Source: an uncultured Ruminococcus sp.
GTDB lineage: Bacteria > Bacillota > Clostridia > Oscillospirales > Ruminococcaceae
Reading direction: 5' to 3'
DNA: 64,000 nt
Assembly: GCA_947624255.1 (NCBI GenBank)
Contig: CANQJO010000002.1
Location: forward strand, 124,001 to 188,000
The notes beneath the pieces were generated by a model. That model was not told the DNA's origin, ran no database searches, and saw only the letters and a list, made by a program, of their open reading frames with translations. Of this stretch, positions 57,082-64,000 are shown piece after piece. Within the stretch, counting starts at the first letter, position 1. Every line of letters begins with the position of its first letter. A program made the translations under genes and the position numbers.

Positions 57082-57933
57082 TTATTTCAAATCTTTTTTG
57101 CGGAAAAGAAAAATTCCTGTCCCGGTGACAATGGCAGTAACACATAGTGAATTTATCGGGAAATTTTTATTATTGTCACTTTCCTGATAGTATATCTGCA
57201 CGATCTGGTCAACAGGCAGTACATCATGAAAAAATTGAAATACTTTTTTCTTTGTACCTGTCAGATATTTAGGATTTTTCGTTAATGGCTGTTCAATTTC
57301 CTGCTCCGTACCGTCCTCGTTCGTCACGGTATAAGTATACGGTTGAATGTACTCTTTCGCAGAAAGCCTGTAATCTATTGTATTTGCAATCATAATCAAT
57401 AAAATTGAGAAAATCATTGCCGTCACAACACCTGCTGATTTTTTCGGTATAAGCATAGAAATCAATAAAATCATTGCGGATATTGACACAACAGAAAAAG
57501 CAGTTATCAAAACAATTTTTGCCATATTTTCAATAGATGTTCTGCTTTTCCCAATAATTCCAAATACAGAACTTCCGATAATTACCACGATAAATGCAAT
57601 ATGCATAATAACAGATGCGGTTGAACAAGTAATAAGATCGGACAAATACATTGCCGTTCTTGAGTGCCCCATTATGTGCTTATTGCGAATCGTACCGCTG
57701 CTGTAATCTTCTCCGATGAAAATACCCACGAAAACAGCAATCACAATGCTGATATACATTGCTCCGACAAGAAAAATATCATCTGCAAAACAGTAATAGC
57801 CGGGGGCTGTCTGCATAGCGCTCCAACTTGTGAACACTAAAAGTCCGGCATATCCTGCCATGCAAAACACACCTGCCCAAAAAATTTTGCTTTTGAACAT
57901 TCTTACAAAATCAGCTCTTAAAAGTTTACTCAT
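57082..57933 (-). CDS. ABC-2-type transporter permease
   Basis: Multi-TM ORF starting MSKLLRADFVRMF; DYSSGTIRNKHIMGHSR motif shared with the neighbouring permease. Confidence 0.85.
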   Translation of the reverse strand: MSKLLRADFVRMFKSKIFWAGVFCMAGYAGLLVFTSWSAMQTAPGYYCFADDIFLVGAMYISIVIAVFVGIFIGEDYSSGTIRNKHIMGHSRTAMYLSDLITCSTASVIMHIAFIVVIIGSSVFGIIGKSRTSIENMAKIVLITAFSVVSISAMILLISMLIPKKSAGVVTAMIFSILLIMIANTIDYRLSAKEYIQPYTYTVTNEDGTEQEIEQPLTKNPKYLTGTKKKVFQFFHDVLPVDQIVQIYYQESDNNKNFPINSLCVTAIVTGTGIFLFRKKDLK

Positions 57934-57943
57934 GATTTGCACC

Positions 57944-58696
57944 TCATTTCAAATCAGCTTTTCTGAATATTGCATAGCCAAGCATGATCATAACAATCGC
58001 AAAAATCATTGAAAATAAAATATATTTAAGTGGTGAAAAATCAGATCCCGCTGACAATTTCTCCATCAGAAATAACTGCGAGGGTGGCAAAACAATATTT
58101 ATAAATGCAACGAATTTATTTTCTGGAAAAATTGCATCTAAAAGCGGTAAAGAATTAAGTTCATATACAATAATTACAGTTACGACACCGCCTAAACTGT
58201 TTTTTAATGTTATTGAAATAAATACGCCCAATGTTGTATATGCAGGCACTGCAACGAGGTAGACGGGAAACGCTTTGAAAAAATTCTCTCTGTAAACCTT
58301 TAACACATCGGGGGCAGGCTGCTCTGCCTGAAATAATTCTACGCCGGAAAACAATTTTCCCAACAAAATATATGACCCGATAAAAACAGCTGTCATCAGA
58401 AAAGCAAGGACTGCAAAGGCAATCTGATAGGAGAGATAGATATTAAACCTTGTGTGCCCGATAATCAATTTGTTTCGTATCGTGCTGTTTGCAAAATCCT
58501 GACTTATGAAAACTCCCGTCATTCCGCAGAAAATAAGTCCGAACATACTGAAAAATATGTTCATACCGACATAGACCGTTCCGGTGGCTGAGATCGAAGC
58601 AAACGCTCCGGCAACAGCAAATGCGATAGTGATAACAAGAATTGCGACGAATTTTTTGCGCAGTTTATAAAATTCTGTAGATAAAAGCTTACTCAT
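57944..58696 (-). CDS. ABC-2-type transporter permease
   Basis: MSKLLSTEFYKLRKKF start; DFANSTIRNKLIIGHTR motif; multi-TM. Confidence 0.85.
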   Translation of the reverse strand: MSKLLSTEFYKLRKKFVAILVITIAFAVAGAFASISATGTVYVGMNIFFSMFGLIFCGMTGVFISQDFANSTIRNKLIIGHTRFNIYLSYQIAFAVLAFLMTAVFIGSYILLGKLFSGVELFQAEQPAPDVLKVYRENFFKAFPVYLVAVPAYTTLGVFISITLKNSLGGVVTVIIVYELNSLPLLDAIFPENKFVAFINIVLPPSQLFLMEKLSAGSDFSPLKYILFSMIFAIVMIMLGYAIFRKADLK

Positions 58697-59603
58697 GATT
58701 TGCACCGCCCACGAGATTGACAAAAAATGTTTCCAGATTTTCGTCATGCTCCTCCATGGAAATAACTTCACAATTTTCTTTGGAAAGTGCAATGGCAAGC
58801 TGTGAGAAATTCGGTTTTGCGTAAACATCAGCCGTTTTTTCATCGAGAATTTTGTATGTAATTTTCATACTGTCCAGTACTCTTGCAAGAATTTTTGTGT
58901 CCGTAACGTTCATATGGATACACTTCCGGCAGGCTTGCTCCAGTTCTTCCGCACTCATTTCTTTTACAATTCTTCCGCTGTCAATAAATCCGTAATGTGT
59001 GGCGAGTTTTGAAAGCTCGTCAAGAATATGACTTGAGATCAGAACAGTAATTTGCCGCTCACGGTTGAGTTTCAAAATCAGCTCACGGACTTCAATAATT
59101 CCCTGCGGATCAAGACCGTTGATAGGCTCATCTAAAATCAGAAAATCGGGATTTCCGCAAAGTGCAATGGCAATTCCAAGACGCTGTTTCATACCCAAAG
59201 AAAAATTCTTTGCCTTTTTATTTCCCGTATTTTCAAGACCGACCAGCTTCAATAACTCCCGTATACCGTCAAAACTCGGCATACCAAGAAGGCGGTACTG
59301 CATTTTCAGATTATCCTCAGCAGTCATATTCAGATAAATTGACGGTGTTTCCACAACTGCACCCATTCTGCTGCGTGATTCTGAAATTGCCTTGTCAGTA
59401 TTTTTCACACCGTACAATTCAAAATCCCCGCTTGTCGGGTATTGCAATCCGCAAATCAGCCGAATAAGTGTAGTTTTACCTGCACCATTTTTTCCGACAA
59501 ATCCATAAATTGCACCTTTGGGAATATGCATCGACACTCCGTTAATTACCTTGAAATGGCGATAATTCTTACAAAGTGCATTTGTTTTCAGAACATAGTC
59601 CAT
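58689..59603 (-). CDS. ABC transporter ATP-binding protein
   Basis: GFVGKNGAGKTTLIRLICGL Walker A, NFSLGMKQRLGIAIAL signature, FLILDEPINGLDP Walker B. Confidence 0.95.
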   Translation of the reverse strand: MDYVLKTNALCKNYRHFKVINGVSMHIPKGAIYGFVGKNGAGKTTLIRLICGLQYPTSGDFELYGVKNTDKAISESRSRMGAVVETPSIYLNMTAEDNLKMQYRLLGMPSFDGIRELLKLVGLENTGNKKAKNFSLGMKQRLGIAIALCGNPDFLILDEPINGLDPQGIIEVRELILKLNRERQITVLISSHILDELSKLATHYGFIDSGRIVKEMSAEELEQACRKCIHMNVTDTKILARVLDSMKITYKILDEKTADVYAKPNFSQLAIALSKENCEVISMEEHDENLETFFVNLVGGANHE

Positions 59604-59680
59604 AGTGAGACCTCCTTTTTTCTGAAAACAGTATAACATACAAAAGTCAAGAAATCGGTCAAGAAAAAGTCAAGATTTGG

Positions 59681-60337
59681 TCAAGATTTCATTTTGAAAC
59701 CAATTCCGTAGACAGCCTCAATATAGTCATTTCCGTCAACCGCCTGTAATTTGTGACGAATATTGCTGATATGCTGTTTCAGGGAACGCTCGGTGCAATC
59801 AGGCGTATCATAGCTGATATTGTCAAGGATCGTCGTCTTGCCGATAGGCATATCGGGATCTTGCATAAGCAGTTTCAAAATAGCGCACTCTGTCCGTGTC
59901 AGACGAATTTCAGTTTCGTCAAGCATAACTGTCAATTTATCAGGATATAATGTGATATTCCTATAATTCAAAATGCGGTCATCTGTATTTCTTTTCCGCA
60001 ATTGCACAGCAATTCTTGCGAGTAATTCATTTGTATTAAATGGCTTTGTGACATAATCGACTGCACCGCCGAGCAGCAGTCCGACTTTATCCGTCACATC
60101 AGTTTTTGCACTCACCACAATAACAGGAATATCCTTTATTTTGGGCAATAATTCCTCACCGCAAAGCCCCGGCAGCATAAGATCAAGCAAAATCAGATCG
60201 GGTTTATTTCCGGACAATACAAGTAATGCTTCTGTTCCTGAAAATGCGTTATCTACTGTATATCCCTCTCTTGTCAGTACCTCTGTTAAAAGATTGCTGA
60301 TGTGAATATCGTCATCTACAACAAGTATTCTGAACAC
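59681..60337 (-). CDS. OmpR-family response regulator
   Basis: FRILVVDDDIHISNLL, LILLDLMLPGLCGEELL, winged-helix C-terminus. GTG start with GGAGGTG upstream. Confidence 0.93.
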   Translation of the reverse strand: MFRILVVDDDIHISNLLTEVLTREGYTVDNAFSGTEALLVLSGNKPDLILLDLMLPGLCGEELLPKIKDIPVIVVSAKTDVTDKVGLLLGGAVDYVTKPFNTNELLARIAVQLRKRNTDDRILNYRNITLYPDKLTVMLDETEIRLTRTECAILKLLMQDPDMPIGKTTILDNISYDTPDCTERSLKQHISNIRHKLQAVDGNDYIEAVYGIGFKMKS

Positions 60338-60680
60338 TTTTTTCACCTCCGGAGCGATATGTGTTATCTCTATTGTAGCACAATGCGATATTTTTTGCAA
60401 GCCATATCTTGATTTGGGAATGTCCAAGCAAGGATATTAAAAAAATCGCGAGACCAGGAGGGAACTCACGGTTTGGAATATGAAGTCTGAAATTGAAAAC
60501 AGCAAAATGGAAACGATTTTAGGCATAAGCAAAAAGCTCAAGGACAGCTCTAAGCGTTTCAAGAGAGCGAGAAAAGCATCTGCTTCTTCCGGCAAGAATA
60601 GGAATGTAATGCTCCAGATCATTAGACCTGTTCTAAAACCTTGAAAAGAGCGAAAAAAAGTGGTAAAATAGAATCAGGTG

Positions 60681-60890
60681 ATGGAAAAATTGACAAGGAT
60701 AAAAGAGCTGAAAGAAAAAGATTATCAGAAATATTTCGGAGTAACCAAAGCAACATTTGATAAAATGCAGGAAATTTTGGAAAGAGAGTAAACAAATAAG
60801 CATAAAAATGGAGGCAGACAATCTATATTGAGTGTTTTGGACAAGCTTGTAATTATGCTGCAATATTATCGTGAATTTCTATTGTTTTGA
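60681..60890 (+). pseudogene. Degenerate IS transposase fragment (helix-turn-helix N-terminal region)
   Basis: Single frame reads MEKLTRIKELKEKDYQKYFGVTKATFDKMQEILERE*TNKHKNGGRQSILSVLDKLVIMLQYYREFLLF*, with an in-frame stop and truncation before any DDE region. Confidence 0.7.
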
Positions 60891-60984
60891 TATACATCTT
60901 TAATGTTCGCATGAATGTGAACATTAGATATATACCGTCCAAAAATTGCAAAACCAAAATGATTCAGTGTTTTATAACTTTTGT

Positions 60985-61028
60985 CCTCTATTGCTGCAAT
61001 GAGATTTCTCCCATTGCAGCAATAGAGG
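60985..61028. repeat. Perfect 17-bp inverted repeat with 10-nt loop
   Basis: CCTCTATTGCTGCAATG (60985-61001) / CATTGCAGCAATAGAGG (61012-61028). Confidence 0.85.
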
Positions 61029-61060
61029 TAGTTCCAAGCAGGACAACATCGATATCGCAT

Positions 61061-61227
61061 CTCATACTAATTTCACTCTAACACCTGACAACCTTTGCTA
61101 AAATCCTGCACCTTTTACTGCGCTAAAGTGACTCGACATACATCAGTACGGCTTCGTCACTTTTCCTTGTAAAAGGCACAGTCTATTCGCAAATCTTGCG
61201 CAGGTTTTAGAATAAAATTAGTATCAG
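61061..61227. mobile_element. MITE-like element or IS-end remnant with about 23-bp imperfect terminal inverted repeats
   Basis: TACTAATTTCACTCTAACACCTG at the left versus TACTAATTTTATTCTAAAACCTG (reverse complement of the right end); extra internal dyads (GCACCTTTTAC/GTAAAAGGCAC; AAAGTGAC/GTCACTTT). ATACTAATTTCACTCTAA recurs near 199-216. Confidence 0.6.
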
Positions 61228-61622
61228 GCGATCGTTTTATCCGGATAATACGGAAACAAAGCAAAAAACACTGCCCGTATTAAACAGGCAGTGTCTGTTA
61301 TCGTTGTTTTGGCACGAGGAAGACGTTCCTCAATGACCGTACCGTTCGGTATGAATTTCCGGTAAATGCCGTAACGTTGTTCATATTGCTGATAATGCAG
61401 AGTGAATGTCAGTTTTGTGTTGGTATCGTTCAAGGTGAAGCGCAGAGAATCCGGCTCTCGTGTGAGATGTTCGCTGATCTGCGCCATGAAATTTGTCACG
61501 GATTGTCCTTCCTTGGCAAGAGTGATCGTTTCACTTGTGACTTTTTTCTCTTGTAGTTTTATTTTTTCATAAAAAATTGATTTTCGCCTTTTTGGGAACA
61601 CTTTTTCAGAGGAAGCTCTCAC
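61224..61622 (-). CDS. Hypothetical protein of unknown family
   Basis: 132-aa ORF with GTG start; its stop codon lies in the MITE-like terminal repeat, so it may be truncated. Confidence 0.35.
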   Translation of the reverse strand: MRASSEKVFPKRRKSIFYEKIKLQEKKVTSETITLAKEGQSVTNFMAQISEHLTREPDSLRFTLNDTNTKLTFTLHYQQYEQRYGIYRKFIPNGTVIEERLPRAKTTITDTACLIRAVFFALFPYYPDKTIA

Positions 61623-61665
61623 GAATGGTATAAGGGCAGTACCGCAGAGATCCGTAAGGCGGCTT

Positions 61666-63300
61666 TTAGTTTTTTATCTGCTTTGCAACGAGGCTTTCAC
61701 CGCAGTAGATCTCACGCAGCTTCGGCTTTTCGATCTTTCCGGTGGGATTTCTGGGAATATCAGCGAAAATGATCTTATGCGGTCTTTTATATCTCGGAAG
61801 TTTCTGACAGAAGAGGTTGATATCGTCCTCTGTGCACTGAGCCCCCTCTTTAAGAGAGATTATCGCTGCTGCGATCTCACCCAGTCTTTTATCGGGAAGA
61901 CCTATTACCGCAACGTCCTTGACAGCCTCATGAGCACGCAGAAAGTCCTCGATCTGCACCGGATAGATATTCTCTCCGCCGCTGATTATAACATCCTTTT
62001 TGCGGTCAACAAGATAGATGAAGCCGTCCTCGTCCTCCTGAGCCATATCGCCGGTAAAGAGCCAGCCGTCCCTGAGTGCCTCAGCAGTAGCAGCCGCATC
62101 TCTGTAGTAGCACTTCATGACACCCGGTCCCTTTACGCAAAGCTCTCCAACGTTTCCTTTTTCAACGCTGTTTCCGTTTTCGTCAACGATCTTGACCTCC
62201 CAGCCGAAGCCTGCCTTTCCGATAGCGCCGACCTTATGTATGTTATCCACTCCGAGGTGTACGCAGCCCGGACCTATTGACTCGCTGAGACCGTAATTTG
62301 TATCGTACAGGTGATCGGGAAATACTTTCTTCCACCGTGAGATAAGCGACGGAGGAACAGGCTGAGCTCCGATATGCATAAGCCGCCAGCGTGAAAGATC
62401 ATATTGACTGAGATCGATCTCTCCACGGTCGATAGCATCGAGGATATCCTGCGCCCACGGAACGAGCAGCCAGACGATAGTACAGCCCTCATTGGAAACC
62501 GTTTCAAGTATCGACTTAGGTTTAATTCCTTTCAAAAGCACCGCCTTGCTGCCGGAGTATAGGCTGCCGAACCAGTGCATTTTAGCGCCCGTATGATAAA
62601 GTGGCGGAATGCACAAGAACACATCATCTTTGGTCTGACCGTGATGAGCCTGCTCTACCCTTGCCGAATGCATGAGACTCATATGGTCGTGGAGTATTGC
62701 TTTCGGAAAGCCTGTTGTACCCGACGAAAAATAGATAGCAGCATCGTCCCGGTCAGTGAGCCTGATCCCCGGAGAGGAGCTTCCGCAGTTTGCAACAAGG
62801 CTGTCATAGTGTTCGGCAAAGGACGGGCAGCCCTCTCCCACATAAAACAGTAGGCGGTTTTTACTGATATCGTCAGCGATCTCCTCAACTCTGCCGATAA
62901 ACTCCGGACCGAATAAAAGAACATCGACCTGAGCAAGGTCAAGGCAATACCTTATCTCGTCGGGAGTGTATCTGAAATTAAGCGGAACGGCAAGAGCGCC
63001 AGTTTTAAGAATACCGAAATAAGCCGGCAGCCATTCGAGACAGTTCATCAGGAGGATACCCACCTTATCGCCTTTAGTCACCCCTCTCTTCAGCAGGAGG
63101 TTAGCGAAGCGGTTCGCCTTTTCGTCAAAGACCTTCCAGGTGATCTCTCTTCTGTAGCAACAAAGCGGATCCGGCTCAATGAGCTCGTAATCCTTCCATG
63201 TTATGCGTCTGATCTCAGTTATTTCGGGGTTGACCTCAACAAGAGCCACATCATCAGCATAGAGCTCAGCATTTCTTTCAAGCAATTCAGTTATAGGCAT
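61666..63300 (-). CDS. AMP-binding acyl-CoA synthetase/ligase
   Basis: AIYFSSGTTGFPKAILHDH, YGLSESIGPGCVHLG, LFTGDMAQEDEDGFIYLVDRKKDVIISGGENIYP, NPTGKIEKPKL. Confidence 0.93.
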   Translation of the reverse strand: MPITELLERNAELYADDVALVEVNPEITEIRRITWKDYELIEPDPLCCYRREITWKVFDEKANRFANLLLKRGVTKGDKVGILLMNCLEWLPAYFGILKTGALAVPLNFRYTPDEIRYCLDLAQVDVLLFGPEFIGRVEEIADDISKNRLLFYVGEGCPSFAEHYDSLVANCGSSSPGIRLTDRDDAAIYFSSGTTGFPKAILHDHMSLMHSARVEQAHHGQTKDDVFLCIPPLYHTGAKMHWFGSLYSGSKAVLLKGIKPKSILETVSNEGCTIVWLLVPWAQDILDAIDRGEIDLSQYDLSRWRLMHIGAQPVPPSLISRWKKVFPDHLYDTNYGLSESIGPGCVHLGVDNIHKVGAIGKAGFGWEVKIVDENGNSVEKGNVGELCVKGPGVMKCYYRDAAATAEALRDGWLFTGDMAQEDEDGFIYLVDRKKDVIISGGENIYPVQIEDFLRAHEAVKDVAVIGLPDKRLGEIAAAIISLKEGAQCTEDDINLFCQKLPRYKRPHKIIFADIPRNPTGKIEKPKLREIYCGESLVAKQIKN

Positions 63301-63448
63301 ATGATGAAATTCCTTTCTGAGGCATTAGATGCCTTGTATTGCAGGGTTATACGCTATATATATTTTACCACAAAAAAGTGTTGCAGTAAAGAATTATTTT
63401 TCAGTTGTCGTGACAAAATATATCATTGAATTTCGTCAATATAAACAA

Positions 63449-63482
63449 AAAAGCACGGTCCGCATAGGGACTGTGCTTTTTA
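63449..63482 (-). terminator. Terminator of the zinc-ribbon gene
   Basis: AAAAGCACGGTCC-GCATA-GGGACTGTGCTTTTT; A-tract on the plus strand gives a U-tract on the minus strand. Confidence 0.75.
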
Positions 63483-63493
63483 TAGAGAGAAAA

Positions 63494-63961
63494 TTATTCC
63501 GCTTTTGTACCGCACTTGTCGCAGAAATTCTGACCGACCTCAAGGACCGCACCGCATTTTGCGCAGAATTTATTTGCAGTATCCTGTTTCACGGGAGCTT
63601 CTGCGGCAGGAGCGCTTTCAGCAGCGTTAGCTGCAATTGCGGCAGCATCATTATAGCCGGGAATTATCGGAGGCTCTGCGATCTCGACCTTTGCACCGCA
63701 CTTATCGCAGAATTTCTGACCTTTTAATACTTCAGCACCGCAGTTAGAGCAACTCTGTTTGTCGTCCATAGAAGCAAGGAGGAGCTTGAATTTCTCGATC
63801 CTGTCGGTCTTTGTAATGACATCATTGACAGCCTCAGCAAATTCACTTCCGGGTTCGGCGGAGTGAAGCTCCACGTATTTTTTACCGATAGTGATATATG
63901 CATTGTTGATCTCGGTTTCGAGCTGAGTGATCTCACGCTTTACTTTAGATCTTTCAGCCAT
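63494..63961 (-). CDS. Double zinc-ribbon protein with N-terminal coiled coil
   Basis: CSNCGAEVLKGQKFCDKCGAKVE and CAKCGAVLEVGQNFCDKCGTKAE. Confidence 0.9.
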   Translation of the reverse strand: MAERSKVKREITQLETEINNAYITIGKKYVELHSAEPGSEFAEAVNDVITKTDRIEKFKLLLASMDDKQSCSNCGAEVLKGQKFCDKCGAKVEIAEPPIIPGYNDAAAIAANAAESAPAAEAPVKQDTANKFCAKCGAVLEVGQNFCDKCGTKAE

Positions 63962-64000
63962 TTTCTTTGAACTGTCCGAAACACTTTTTGCACTTTTTTC

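Noticed and set aside
60437-60622. 61-aa minus-strand ORF next to the response regulator
   Set aside because: Lies in the degenerate IS region; hydrophobic low-complexity translation with no supported start.
1-64000. tRNA, rRNA or CRISPR genes
   Set aside because: No cloverleaf-like T-arm sequences, rRNA signatures or spacer-repeat arrays were recognised by eye; tRNAscan or Infernal would be needed for a formal negative.

Overview
Chromosomal window from a low/medium-GC anaerobic Firmicute. Gene content and a dockerin protein suggest a Ruminococcus/Oscillospiraceae relative; this is inferred, with no database check. Most of the window is housekeeping or biosynthetic. (1) A long minus-strand run carries a purine cluster (purE, purC, purF, purM, purN, PurO-type cyclohydrolase, stand-alone AICAR formyltransferase, purD) leading into nadB-nadC-HAD phosphatase. 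(2) A plus-strand set encodes a 14-aa-repeat protein, a TPR protein and a DacA-family protein whose three active-site motifs are all degenerate. (3) A near-complete anaerobic cobalamin cluster (cbiL to cbiC, about 15 kb, minus strand) is headed by rsmA. (4) A moxR-DUF58-transglutaminase operon follows. (5) Next are ireB, a DUF1540 protein, a dockerin/carbohydrate-binding protein behind a long leader hairpin, and an amidase-like protein. (6) A two-component/ABC-2 transporter module comes next. (7) A decayed insertion-sequence region has a MITE-like inverted repeat, followed by an acyl-CoA synthetase and a zinc-ribbon protein. No CRISPR array, rRNA or tRNA was recognised. The points most worth following up are the motif-less DacA homologue, the PurF without its N-terminal Cys nucleophile, the split AICARFT + PurO route, the divergent second CobU-like protein, the Cys-domain/14-aa-repeat protein, the structured leader at 51709-51769, and several hairpin or repeat elements. 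I found no clearly new multi-gene defence or mobile system.
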